A stretch of DNA of 64,000 nucleotides from Methanobrevibacter millerae (GTDB lineage Archaea; Methanobacteriota; Methanobacteria; Methanobacteriales; Methanobacteriaceae), in the NCBI GenBank assembly GCA_015063005.1, contig SUTF01000001.1, forward strand, positions 186,001-250,000, read 5' to 3'. The notes below the pieces were generated by a model, which was not told the DNA's origin, searched no databases, and worked only from the letters and a program-made list of their open reading frames with translations. Of this stretch, positions 8,219 to 16,871 are shown in pieces. Numbering within the stretch: position 1 is the stretch's first letter; each line of letters begins with the position of its first letter. Position numbers and translations under genes: made by a program.

Positions 8219-9169
8219 CTATTTAGAATCTATTGTTTCTTTTTCATTCTTGAACCATTCAATTGTAGTTTTAATCTCTTCATCAAAATTTTCATTTAAT
8301 TTAAAGTTCAATTTGTTTAAGTTTGAAATATCTGCTAGTGAATGTTTAATTTCATCAACTCTAGGCGGGTTATAAATAGGTTCTAAATCGCTGTCAAGTT
8401 CTGTTCGGATAATTTCATATAATTCGTTAATTGAAATTCTTTTACCTGAAGCTACATTTAAACATCCGTTATATGGTATTTCACAAGATTGTATATTGGC
8501 TTTAACAATGTTTGAAACATAAATGAAATCTCTGGTTTGTTCTCCATCACCATATATTATTGGTTGTTTGTTTTGAACAAGTGAACTGATAAATTTTGGG
8601 ATAACTGCAGCATATTGTGAATTTTCATCTTGTTTTGGTCCAAATACATTAAAATATCTTAATGCAGTGTATTCTAAACCATAACTTTCATAAAATGATT
8701 TTAAGTATAATTCACATGTTGCTTTTGATGCGCCGTAAGGTGATAATGGCATTAATGGTTCAGTTTCTTTCAAGGGCATATTTGTGTTTTTTCCATAAAT
8801 TGCTGCTGATGATGAAAATATAATTTTTTTAACATTATTTTTCACTGCAAAGTCTAAAAGTTTAATTGTTGAGTTTACATTTATGTCATTGCACTTAATT
8901 GGATTATCTACACTTAAAGGAACGCTTGCCATTGCTGCTAGATGAAAAATATAATCCACATCATCTTTAATGACATCTTTAAGTTTAACGTCATTTAAGT
9001 TCTCTTTAATCAATGTGATATTTTCATGATCTGGATTTTTAAGATTATCCATTTTTCCAGTAGATAAATCATCAATAATTGTTATATTATTTGTTTCTAC
9101 TAATTCTTCTACTATGTGTGATCCTATGAATCCAAGTCCACCGGTTATTATGATATTTTTATTTTTCAA
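8219..9169 (-). CDS. NAD-dependent nucleotide-sugar epimerase/dehydratase (GalE-like, extended SDR)
   Basis: This 316-residue extended short-chain dehydrogenase probably supplies an activated sugar (for example UDP-galactose or UDP-glucuronate epimer) to the glycosyltransferases around it. Seen in sequence: the NAD-binding GGLGFIGSHIVEEL at residues about 8-21, FHLAAMASVPLSV, a Ser stretch FSSSAAIYG, the catalytic Y-x-x-x-K as YGASKATCE near residue 148, ALRYFNVFGP, and GDGEQTRDFIYV, typical of GalE-like archaeal enzymes. The start is a TTG at 9167-9169, set by a strong GGGTGATG ribosome-binding site; the ATG inside that site is out of frame and stops at once. It is transcribed opposite to both glycosyltransferase blocks. 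Confidence 0.85.
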   Translation of the reverse strand: MKNKNIIITGGLGFIGSHIVEELVETNNITIIDDLSTGKMDNLKNPDHENITLIKENLNDVKLKDVIKDDVDYIFHLAAMASVPLSVDNPIKCNDINVNSTIKLLDFAVKNNVKKIIFSSSAAIYGKNTNMPLKETEPLMPLSPYGASKATCELYLKSFYESYGLEYTALRYFNVFGPKQDENSQYAAVIPKFISSLVQNKQPIIYGDGEQTRDFIYVSNIVKANIQSCEIPYNGCLNVASGKRISINELYEIIRTELDSDLEPIYNPPRVDEIKHSLADISNLNKLNFKLNENFDEEIKTTIEWFKNEKETIDSK

Positions 9170-9171
9170 TC

Positions 9172-9180
9172 CATCACCCG
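9172..9180 (-). promoter_or_regulatory. Ribosome-binding site fixing the TTG start of the epimerase
   Basis: On the minus strand CGGGTGATGG ends 1-2 bases before TTG (9169-9167). GGTGAT is the usual methanogen ribosome-binding core, and no in-frame ATG lies nearby. Confidence 0.55.
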
Positions 9181-9452
9181 ATAAAATCTAATAATTCTTT
9201 TAATTAAAAAGTTGAAACGTAAGTTATTCATTAAAAACTAATTGACCATTTTTTATTCTTGAAAAAAATTATTTTCTTTTAATCATAACTGTAAAATTAA
9301 CATATTATGGCTAATTTAATTGATTAATATTAATAATCAACATAAAAAACAACAATAAAAATTGCATATTCTAATATGTTTTATGGTTAATTTATACTTT
9401 GCGATTTTTCATGTTTTTAATTGATTTAGATATATTTAATAAATATCAAAAT

Positions 9453-9460
9453 CTATATAA
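9453..9460 (+). promoter_or_regulatory. TATA box of the glycosyltransferase operon
   Basis: CTATATAA lies with its centre 34 bp before the ATG at 9491. Initiation about 25 bp downstream gives a leader of only about 9 nt, which excludes the TTG at 9479 as start codon. Confidence 0.5.
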
Positions 9461-9490
9461 TTAATAATAATATTTGTTTTGCTGATTGTT

Positions 9491-10522
9491 ATGAATGAAA
9501 ATATTGATCCTTATGAAGTAATTAAAGCTAGATATGAATCTAACGTTGATAGTTTTATTTTAAGTGATTTATTTCAACCTAATTTGGAAGTTGATGAAGA
9601 ATTAATTGAAGATATTAATAATAATGAATTAGTAATTTATACAGCATTTACAGGGGATTATGATTCACTTAAAGAACCGGAGTTTATAGATGATGATTGT
9701 AGATATGTTTGCTTTTCCCAAAATCCAGATTTGGAATCCGATACTTGGGAAATTATTCAAATGGAAGATTCAACATTGGATGACAATAGGATAGCAAAAC
9801 AATATAAGGTATTTCCTCATAAGTATTTTCCAGAAAATGAATACAGTTTTTGGCTTGACGGTTCTTTTAGGATTGTTGGAAGTATTAGGGAATATATCTC
9901 AAAATATGTCAACTCTCCTATGCTAAATGTTGTTCATCCTGAAAGGGACTGCATTTTTGATGAAGCAAACAGTTCTATTCAATTTCCAAGATATTCAAAC
10001 TATACTATTTTAAAACAGGTTGAAACCTATAGAAAAGAAGGAATGCCTAATCATTATGGTTTGCCTGTCTTGGGCGCTATTTTTAGACAGCATAATAATC
10101 CTACAATCATTGATTTGATGAATCAATGGTGGAAAGAAATTATCCACTTCACTAATCAAGATCAACTCAGCTTCACATATTTGATGTGGAAAAATGATTT
10201 TCATCCTTCTGTAGCTTCGGAATATTATTGGATAAATGATTATTGGAAAAAAGAAGGGGATTATCATCATAATGTTGAGATTGATGACTATATTACAAGC
10301 AGAAATTTAATCAAATCTTTAGAGGGCAATATTCAAGATAAAAATACATTAACTAAAGAGGAGATTTCACTGTTATTTAATGATATTGATGCATTAAGGG
10401 ATGAAGCGGAAGCTCTTAATCAAGTTAGAAACCATTGGGATAGAGAAATAGAGGGTATTAGAAGTTCTACATCATGGAAATTAACTAGTAAACTAAGGAG
10501 TTTTAGAAATAAGGGTGATTAA
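9491..10522 (+). CDS. DUF616 (TOD1/MUCI70-like) glycosyltransferase-like protein
   Basis: This 343-residue protein is the stand-alone counterpart of the N-terminal half of the fusion gene at 2197. Shared signature stretches, in order: VIYTAFTGDYDSLKEP, CRYVCFSQNPDLESDTWE, RIAKQYKVFPHKYF, FWLDGSFRIVGSIREY and TNQDQLSFTYLMWKNDFHPS. The last 45 residues form a helical, charged tail ending in STSWKLTSKLRS, a motif common at the ends of surface glycosyltransferases, perhaps for membrane or complex binding. It is the first gene of a tightly packed operon; the next ATG follows its stop directly. Whether DUF616 transfers a sugar here is inferred from family relatives. Confidence 0.8.
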   Translation: MNENIDPYEVIKARYESNVDSFILSDLFQPNLEVDEELIEDINNNELVIYTAFTGDYDSLKEPEFIDDDCRYVCFSQNPDLESDTWEIIQMEDSTLDDNRIAKQYKVFPHKYFPENEYSFWLDGSFRIVGSIREYISKYVNSPMLNVVHPERDCIFDEANSSIQFPRYSNYTILKQVETYRKEGMPNHYGLPVLGAIFRQHNNPTIIDLMNQWWKEIIHFTNQDQLSFTYLMWKNDFHPSVASEYYWINDYWKKEGDYHHNVEIDDYITSRNLIKSLEGNIQDKNTLTKEEISLLFNDIDALRDEAEALNQVRNHWDREIEGIRSSTSWKLTSKLRSFRNKGD

Positions 10523-12115
10523 ATGGGAAAAAATATTGTTTCATTATTAACCAAATCTCATTTTGATTACAAATCTTCAGCCCGTAATTTTAAGTTTTAT
10601 GACGAAATAAAACGTTCAGGTTTGTATGATGAGGATTTTTATTTAAAAACATATGATGATGTTTCTGGAGATGCTTTGACTCATTATTTGGTTAAAGGAT
10701 ATAAGGAAGGAAAATCTCCTAGTTTAAATTTTGATGATGATTTTTATTTAAAAGCTTATCCTGATGTTAGACAAGCAGGTATTAATCCGTTGGTTCATTA
10801 CATGGCATATGGTATTGATGAAGGCAAGATTATTCAAAAGTCTTATTCCATTAGAAGAAAGAATGAAATATGTGAAAGCAATTTGCCATTTTTGGCTAAC
10901 TATCATTTTGGTGAAGAGCCTTTGGTTTCAATAATCATTCTCAATAGGGATGGAATTCATCATTTAAAAAGATTATTTAAAGATTTTGATAAAAAGACTA
11001 ACTATTCTAATTATGAAATCATCGTTGTCGATAATGCATCCTCTGATGATTCTGTTAAATATTTAAAGAGTTTGGATTTGCCAATAACGATTATAGAAAA
11101 TAATGTTAATGTCAGTTTTTCTAAAGGAAATAATGACGCTGCCAAAATTGCCAATGGGGATTATTTATTATTGTTGAACAACGATATTGAACCGACTTAT
11201 GGATGGTTAAATGAATTGGTTGGAACAATTGAAAATAATGATAATGTTGCATGTGTTGGTGCAAAACTTGTTTTTCCATATTATTTCACAGAAAATCGTG
11301 AAAAATCATTTTTAATACAGCATAGTGGTGATATTTTTGCTGAAAGAATGTATCCATGTTGTTTATATGCAGTAAACAAATCCAATTCTAATTTGGATAT
11401 TTTTGATTCAGCATTAACTCAAAATACTTGTTGTATTGCCGTTACTGGTGCGGTAATGCTCGTTGACAAAAAAGCTTATGATGATTTAGGTGGGCTTTGT
11501 GAAGATTATAATTATGGTTTGGAAGATGTTGATTTTTGCTTAAAATTATATCAAAATAACCTGAATGTGATGTTCGCTGCTAATTCATTGCTTTTCCATC
11601 ATGAATCTAGTACAAGAGTAAAGTCTAAAAGCTATTTTGATAATGATAAGAGTAATTATTCTATTTTTTGGAATAAATGGGGTCAATTACTCTCAAAAAG
11701 TTTGCTCTTGGATAAAATTAACGACAATGGATTTTTCACAGATAAAAAACTAAAAATTACTATAATCGATGATAATTTTACTAAAAACCAAAAAACTATT
11801 TCTGAATTATCTAAAAAGTTCAATGAGCTTGATTTTACTGTTGAATTAATAACCAATATGAAAAATTACTATATCGGAAATTCATCAGATATCCTAATTT
11901 CATTCACCGATAAATGTGATACAAATGAGTTAATTTCAAGAGCAGATATTGTTAAAATTTTGGTTATGGAAGATAAATCTTTAGATTCAAGCGATTTTGA
12001 TATTACTCTTTCATTAAACAAGAATATTGATTGTGATATTAATATTGAAAACGATTTTGCCAGTGAATTTTTAGAAAAACTTGAAAAGATTATAATTGAT
12101 GGATATGAGTTTTAA
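10523..12115 (+). CDS. GT2 glycosyltransferase with N-terminal HYL repeats and an extra C-terminal domain
   Basis: This 530-residue protein is a close paralog of the product of 657-2195. Residues about 30-105 carry two HYL repeats (FYLKTYDDV...LTHYLVKG; FYLKAYPDV...NPLVHYMAYG). The GT2 domain from about residue 133 has PLVSIIILNRDG, EIIVVDNASSDDSV, SFSKGNNDAAKIANGDY and LLLLNNDIEP, identical or nearly so to the paralog, followed by YGLEDVDFCLKLYQ. Residues about 410-530 are an alpha/beta extension (KLKITIIDDN...SDILISF). The ATG at 10523 follows the previous stop with no gap and has a GGGTGAT site. Substrate unknown. Confidence 0.88.
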   Translation: MGKNIVSLLTKSHFDYKSSARNFKFYDEIKRSGLYDEDFYLKTYDDVSGDALTHYLVKGYKEGKSPSLNFDDDFYLKAYPDVRQAGINPLVHYMAYGIDEGKIIQKSYSIRRKNEICESNLPFLANYHFGEEPLVSIIILNRDGIHHLKRLFKDFDKKTNYSNYEIIVVDNASSDDSVKYLKSLDLPITIIENNVNVSFSKGNNDAAKIANGDYLLLLNNDIEPTYGWLNELVGTIENNDNVACVGAKLVFPYYFTENREKSFLIQHSGDIFAERMYPCCLYAVNKSNSNLDIFDSALTQNTCCIAVTGAVMLVDKKAYDDLGGLCEDYNYGLEDVDFCLKLYQNNLNVMFAANSLLFHHESSTRVKSKSYFDNDKSNYSIFWNKWGQLLSKSLLLDKINDNGFFTDKKLKITIIDDNFTKNQKTISELSKKFNELDFTVELITNMKNYYIGNSSDILISFTDKCDTNELISRADIVKILVMEDKSLDSSDFDITLSLNKNIDCDINIENDFASEFLEKLEKIIIDGYEF

Positions 12116-13694
12116 AAATAAGATTTTTTCTAGATTTCCAGCCAAGTATATTTCATATAAAATTAAAGATAAAAATAAATCAAAGGAAATTATAAATGGA
12201 TATAAGGCCATTCGTAAAAATAACTTATTTGATGATGATTTTTATTTAGAAAAATATCCTAAAGTTAAAGACTCTAAAATGGATCCATTACTTCACTATA
12301 TTTTCTTCGGATTTGGTGAAGGTAAAAAACCCAATAATGAATTTGATGGTGTTTTCTATAAGAATCATTATGATGATGTCGATATTAATCCGTTAATTCA
12401 TTATGCATTATATGGAATAAATGAAAACAGATTGATTAAACCCGAAAAAATCGATTTATCTAAATTCGGAGGTTCTGATAAAAATATTTTATTCGTTCTT
12501 CATGAAAAGATAGGTACTGTTGGAGGCACAGGGTTTTTGAATATGGATATTATTCATCATTTGCCTGAAGATTACACTGCTTTTATTTTAACCTCTGATG
12601 GTGAAGATGTTGAATTATGGCATTTTAATAGTCATCTGGAAAAAATTGCCAATTATCCAATAAGTTTCAGTACTGATTTTTCAGTCATTGACAATGAGGA
12701 CAATATTATTTCTCAGAGTAATTTTGATAGCATTTTTTTCAATGAGGATTTGGCTATCGTTTATGAAGAAATCCTTTCAAAATTAAATATAAGTTTAGTT
12801 CATATTAACCATTTAATTAATCATAGTTTTGATTTAATTGATATCATTGTAAAAAAATCAATTCCATTTTTGGTTAGTCTACATGACTTCTATTATATAT
12901 GTCCATCCATACATTTGGTTGATAAAAATTGCCAATATTGCGATTTTAAATGTGATGACTGTGGTGGAATTTCTAAGGATGACACAATAACTAATGATGT
13001 AATCCTTAAAAAATGGCGCAATCTGTCAAAAGAGTTGTTAAAAAAATCTTCTTGCAATATTGCCCCTACACAAAGTGTAATTGATTTGTATTCAGAAATT
13101 TATCCTGAAATTGATAATTTTATGCTAATAGAACATGGCGTTAATATAAATGTATCCTCATGGACTGCAAAATTATCTTCAAAACCAATTAAAGTTTTGA
13201 TTCCCGGCCATGTTTCTCCTCATAAAGGATCATTGGTAATTAAAAATCTAAAAAAATTAGATAAGAACAATTCTTTGGAGCTACATCTGATGGGAACCAC
13301 CATTCCTAATTTAAATAAATATGCAATTAATCATGGAAAGTATGAAAGAAATGATTTCAATAGGATTGTAAGTGAAATTAAACCATCATTTTCCCTGATT
13401 TTATCTACTTGTCCAGAAACTTATTCATATACTTTAACCGAATCTTGGATGTCAGGCCTTCCTGTTATAGCTAGTGACTTGGGAGCATTAAAGGAAAGAA
13501 TTACCTCAACTGAAGCAGGATGGTTGGTTGACTATAAAAATGTAGAGGATATCTATAACTTTATTATCAATATAAATCAAAATGATTATCAAAATAAGCT
13601 ATCAAATATTTCAAAGATTAAATTTAAAGATATTAATGAAATGTGTGATAGTTATATAAATTTATATAATAATTTAACTGATAAAAATGTATGA
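12105..13694 (+). CDS. GT4-type glycosyltransferase with N-terminal HYL repeats
   Basis: I start at the ATG at 12105 (MSFKNKIFS), overlapping the previous gene by 11 bp; ATG 12099 is equally possible. About 529 residues. Residues about 40-115 hold HYL repeats (DPLLHYIFFG; NPLIHYALYG). The rest is a GT-B fold: FVLHEKIGTVGGTGF near the N-terminal domain start, a Cys cluster (CPSIH...CQYCDFKCDDCGG) that could bind zinc, ICPSIHLVD after SLHDFYY, then PGHVSPHKGS, CPETYSYTLTESW and GLPVIASDLGALKE as the donor-binding region. It thus joins the same repeat seen on GT2 enzymes to a different fold. The Cys cluster is found in some GT4 relatives. Confidence 0.82.
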   Translation: MSFKNKIFSRFPAKYISYKIKDKNKSKEIINGYKAIRKNNLFDDDFYLEKYPKVKDSKMDPLLHYIFFGFGEGKKPNNEFDGVFYKNHYDDVDINPLIHYALYGINENRLIKPEKIDLSKFGGSDKNILFVLHEKIGTVGGTGFLNMDIIHHLPEDYTAFILTSDGEDVELWHFNSHLEKIANYPISFSTDFSVIDNEDNIISQSNFDSIFFNEDLAIVYEEILSKLNISLVHINHLINHSFDLIDIIVKKSIPFLVSLHDFYYICPSIHLVDKNCQYCDFKCDDCGGISKDDTITNDVILKKWRNLSKELLKKSSCNIAPTQSVIDLYSEIYPEIDNFMLIEHGVNINVSSWTAKLSSKPIKVLIPGHVSPHKGSLVIKNLKKLDKNNSLELHLMGTTIPNLNKYAINHGKYERNDFNRIVSEIKPSFSLILSTCPETYSYTLTESWMSGLPVIASDLGALKERITSTEAGWLVDYKNVEDIYNFIININQNDYQNKLSNISKIKFKDINEMCDSYINLYNNLTDKNV

Positions 13695-14736
13695 TTATAG
13701 AATTTCCGTTGTTGTTTCTACTTATAATACTGGTGATTATTTAACTGAATTTTTAGATTCAATCAAAGCTCAAAGCATTGGATTCGAGAATATAGAGGTT
13801 ATTTTTGTTGATGACAAGTCAACGGATGAATATACTTTGAATCTATTAAAGGAATTGGATAGTTCCTATGAAAATGTAAAAGTCATTTTTTTAGATAAAA
13901 ATTCCGGTTTTCCTGGTACAGGAAGAAATACTGGTTTAAAGATTGCCAATTCTGATCATGTGATTTTCGCTGACCATGATGATACTTATACTCAAAATGC
14001 TTTTGAAGTAATGTGCGATAAGATTGGAAAAAATGACATGCTGATATCTAATTTCAATCAAGTTTATACAGATAAAAGCATTCCTTTCAAATCAATTTAT
14101 GGCGATGAAGGTGAAATTGGGGTCTCTGATATTTCACAGGATGAAAACCTCTTGAGGGTTCCTGCGGCCATATGGACAAGGCTTTTTAGAAAGGAATTTC
14201 TTATAAACAACAATATATTCTTTTTGGAAGGAATGTTGGCCGAAGATGTTTATGTGGCAACATATGCTTGCTTAAAAGCGGAGGGAATAATTTATCTCAA
14301 TGATTTTTATTCTTATAATTATAAAATAAGGGACAGCGAAGATAACAAGTCAACAATACATATAAGAAACCGCAAATATATTGAAGCTATTTTAAATGGA
14401 TATTATAAGATTGATGAAATGTTGGTTGACATTAATCAGGTGTCATATGGTGAATTGATATTTAGAAGCCATCTTACATCTTGGCTCTATACAATCGTTT
14501 TATCAAAACTTGGCGATGAGGATAAAAAAGAATTATTTATAAAATCAAGAGATATATTTAGTAAGTATTACACAGAAGACCCTTACTTTAAAAAAAGATA
14601 TAATAAGCTAGTTGAATTAATATTAAATCAGAAATTTGATGAAGCGGTTTTAGAATCTAATAAATTATCAAAAACTCAGAAAAATATGAATGACAGGAGT
14701 TTATTTTCCAGAATAAAAAACAAATTGGTAGGATAA
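13687..14736 (+). CDS. GT2 glycosyltransferase (TagE/WcaA-like)
   Basis: This is a 349-residue family 2 glycosyltransferase. Visible: SVVVSTYNTGDYL at residues 7-19, FENIEVIFVDDKSTDEY, GFPGTGRNTGLKIAN, the metal/donor motif FADHDDTYT, and LAEDVYVATY in the acceptor part. The tail is basic (FSRIKNKLVG). It overlaps the preceding gene by 8 bp and is followed after 1 bp by a paralog with the same layout, so the two arose by tandem duplication. Enzymes of this subgroup often add sugars to teichoic-acid-like or capsule chains, in line with the TagB-like gene two places downstream; the specific role is unknown. Confidence 0.87.
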   Translation: MYDYRISVVVSTYNTGDYLTEFLDSIKAQSIGFENIEVIFVDDKSTDEYTLNLLKELDSSYENVKVIFLDKNSGFPGTGRNTGLKIANSDHVIFADHDDTYTQNAFEVMCDKIGKNDMLISNFNQVYTDKSIPFKSIYGDEGEIGVSDISQDENLLRVPAAIWTRLFRKEFLINNNIFFLEGMLAEDVYVATYACLKAEGIIYLNDFYSYNYKIRDSEDNKSTIHIRNRKYIEAILNGYYKIDEMLVDINQVSYGELIFRSHLTSWLYTIVLSKLGDEDKKELFIKSRDIFSKYYTEDPYFKKRYNKLVELILNQKFDEAVLESNKLSKTQKNMNDRSLFSRIKNKLVG

Positions 14737-14737
14737 T

Positions 14738-15784
14738 ATGGATAAATATAAGGTTAGTGTAGTTGTTCCGACCTATAATTCAGGTTTATTTTTAAATGCA
14801 TTTTTTGATTCAATGATGTATCAAAGCATAGGTTTTGAAAATATACAGGTGATTTTTGTTGATGATAATTCTGATGATGATTATACTTTATATTTGCTTG
14901 AGTTATTTGATAAGAACTTTTCCAATGTCAAGTCAATATTTCTGGATGAAAATAACGGATTTCCCGGCAAAGGACGTAATATCGGATTAGATTTATCCGA
15001 TGCTGAATATGTTGTTTTCTCAGATCATGATGATACGTATGTGCCAGAAGCATTTGAGGTAATGTACAATTCAGCAAAAGAAAAAAATGCCGATATGCTT
15101 GTAACAAATTATTATAAGATTTTTCCGTCTAAAAGGGTTGAAGTTGAAACAGTTTTTAATGGAGAACATGCTTTAATCAATAATTTCACTGAAGATAAAC
15201 GTTTTTTTACATTAGACCCTGCAATTTGGTGCAAACTTTTTAAAAAGGATTTTTTAACTGAAAACAATATACATTTCTTGCAGGGAATGCTGGCGGAAGA
15301 TTTGTATTTCTTTATAGTTTCCCTATTAAAATCAAAATGCACTTATTATTTGGATGACTTTTACAGCTATAACTATAATATTCGTAATGTGGAGGGGGAC
15401 AGGTCAACCATTCACATTAGAAACAAGAAATATCTGGGTAAAATGGTTGAAGGTTACTTTGAATTAGATAAATTTTTAACGGATTCTGACTTGGCCGAAT
15501 TTTTTGCAGCAATTTTTAATATGCACTTCGTATATTGGTTGACAAGTTTGGTTTTAAGTGATGTTAATGATGATGATAAATTTGATTTAATCAAGTCCAT
15601 TAATCCTCTTTTAAAGAAAAATGTTAAGGTTATCCCAGGATTTGACGAAAGGATATATTCAAATTTAACAAAACCTATTTTAGAAGATGATTACAAAGAA
15701 ATTGTCAAGATTATTAATTCGATTAAAAGATATCGTGGAATATTGGATAAATTCACTGATACTTTTTTTAGATCTGCGAGGTAG
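14738..15784 (+). CDS. GT2 glycosyltransferase, tandem paralog of the preceding gene
   Basis: A 348-residue family 2 glycosyltransferase aligned throughout with its upstream neighbour: SVVVPTYNSGLFL, FENIQVIFVDDNSDDDY, GFPGKGRNIGLDLSD, FSDHDDTYVPEAFEV, LAEDLYFFIV and RSTIHIRNKKYL (the neighbour has STIHIRNRKYI). Both keep the DHDD donor motif, so both are probably active, perhaps on successive or alternative sugars. The ATG lies 1 bp after the previous stop and behind GGTAGGATAAT. The C-terminus is basic and has no membrane helix. Confidence 0.87.
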   Translation: MDKYKVSVVVPTYNSGLFLNAFFDSMMYQSIGFENIQVIFVDDNSDDDYTLYLLELFDKNFSNVKSIFLDENNGFPGKGRNIGLDLSDAEYVVFSDHDDTYVPEAFEVMYNSAKEKNADMLVTNYYKIFPSKRVEVETVFNGEHALINNFTEDKRFFTLDPAIWCKLFKKDFLTENNIHFLQGMLAEDLYFFIVSLLKSKCTYYLDDFYSYNYNIRNVEGDRSTIHIRNKKYLGKMVEGYFELDKFLTDSDLAEFFAAIFNMHFVYWLTSLVLSDVNDDDKFDLIKSINPLLKKNVKVIPGFDERIYSNLTKPILEDDYKEIVKIINSIKRYRGILDKFTDTFFRSAR

Positions 15785-15788
15785 TTGA

Positions 15789-16871
15789 ATGTTTTTTAAG
15801 CATAAAGTTTTTGGAAAGATATTTAATGTTTTCACTAAATTTCCCATTAATGATAATTTAATATCATTTATAATAGATTCAAACGAATCATTCAGCGGAA
15901 ATCTGGAATATATTAAAAATGAATTCGAAAAGAGAGGAAACTTTGAATTTAACTTTTATTACAAGGACCAATTGTCATTTTCTTCACTTAAAAAATTGGC
16001 AACTTCTAAATACGTATTTCTCAATGACAATTTCTTTCCATTGGCATTCATGAATTTCAATGAAAGAACATTGGTTGTCCAGCTATGGCATGCTCCAGGT
16101 GCTTTTAAAAAATTCGGTGGTAGTGTGGAAAATAAGGAAATGCTTAAGTTGATTTCTGATAATACCGATTTTTTAATTGTCACTTCTACATACATTGAAG
16201 ATTATTATCATGAAGCATTTCAAATTGATAAGTCTAAAATCAAACCTTTGGGCCTTCCAAGAGCAGATTATTACTTTGAAAATCATGATATTGGTAAATT
16301 AAGGGATGAATTCAATAAAAAATATGATGTTCCTTCTGATAAAATAATTATTCTATATACTCCGACTTTTAGAGAAAATGAAGAATTTAACAATGTTTTT
16401 AATTATTTGGATCTTAATAAATTCAATGAGGAATTGTCTGATGAGTATGTTTTAGTTTTAAGGCTTCATCCAAAAATTAAAAAGTTTTATTCAGAGGATA
16501 TCTCTGTTGATGGATATTATATTGATTGCAGCGATTATAAAAATGAACAAGAACTTCTATTAATCTCTGATATATTAATAACTGATTACTCATCTATAAT
16601 GATTGAATTTGCAATGCTAAACAAACCAATCATATTTTTTGCATATGATTTGGATAATTATTTAAATAATGAGCGGGGTTTCTACTTGGACTATAAAAAA
16701 GATCTTCCCGGTCCTATTGTTTGGGACAGCAATGGATTGATTAGTGTAATTCTTGAAGGTGTTGACAGTTCTAACTCAAGTTCTTTTTTAAAAACACAGT
16801 TTGATTATGTTGACGGTAAATCATCAAAAAGAGTTGTTGATTTTGTTTTGGATAAAGGTGAAAGGCAATGA
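15789..16871 (+). CDS. CDP-glycerol glycerophosphotransferase family protein (TagB/TagF-like)
   Basis: This 360-residue protein belongs to the family that moves glycerol-phosphate or ribitol-phosphate from a CDP-alditol to a lipid-linked glycan, as in teichoic acid synthesis. Family marks: VVQLWHAPGAFKKFG near residue 97 (the conserved WHG-like motif appears as WHA), GLPRADYYF, YTPTFRENEEF, VLRLHPKIKKF with the conserved His-Pro, DILITDYSSIMIEFAML with the conserved DYSS, and a final FYLDYKKDLPGP. The HP and DYSS motifs are those linked to catalysis in TagF. It starts 4 bp after the previous gene and overlaps the next by 4. It suggests an archaeal polymer containing polyol-phosphate, which is inference. 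Confidence 0.88.
   Translation: MFFKHKVFGKIFNVFTKFPINDNLISFIIDSNESFSGNLEYIKNEFEKRGNFEFNFYYKDQLSFSSLKKLATSKYVFLNDNFFPLAFMNFNERTLVVQLWHAPGAFKKFGGSVENKEMLKLISDNTDFLIVTSTYIEDYYHEAFQIDKSKIKPLGLPRADYYFENHDIGKLRDEFNKKYDVPSDKIIILYTPTFRENEEFNNVFNYLDLNKFNEELSDEYVLVLRLHPKIKKFYSEDISVDGYYIDCSDYKNEQELLLISDILITDYSSIMIEFAMLNKPIIFFAYDLDNYLNNERGFYLDYKKDLPGPIVWDSNGLISVILEGVDSSNSSSFLKTQFDYVDGKSSKRVVDFVLDKGERQ

Larger units (their letters stand above)
9170..9490. other. 321-bp AT-rich intergenic region with repeats and promoters
   Basis: No gene is visible. It lies between the divergent epimerase and the large glycosyltransferase operon. It contains an imperfect direct repeat (TTATGGCTAATTTA at 9305-9318 and TTATGGTTAATTTA at 9381-9394), an inverted repeat TTGATTA-(7 nt)-TAATCAA at 9320-9340, and a TATA box at 9453-9460. 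These could be regulatory sites for the polysaccharide operon, though in such AT-rich DNA chance is a serious alternative. Confidence 0.45.

Noticed and set aside
9479..9490. TTG at 9479 as start of the DUF616 gene
   Set aside because: It lies at or before the expected transcript start, and ATG 9491 fits better.
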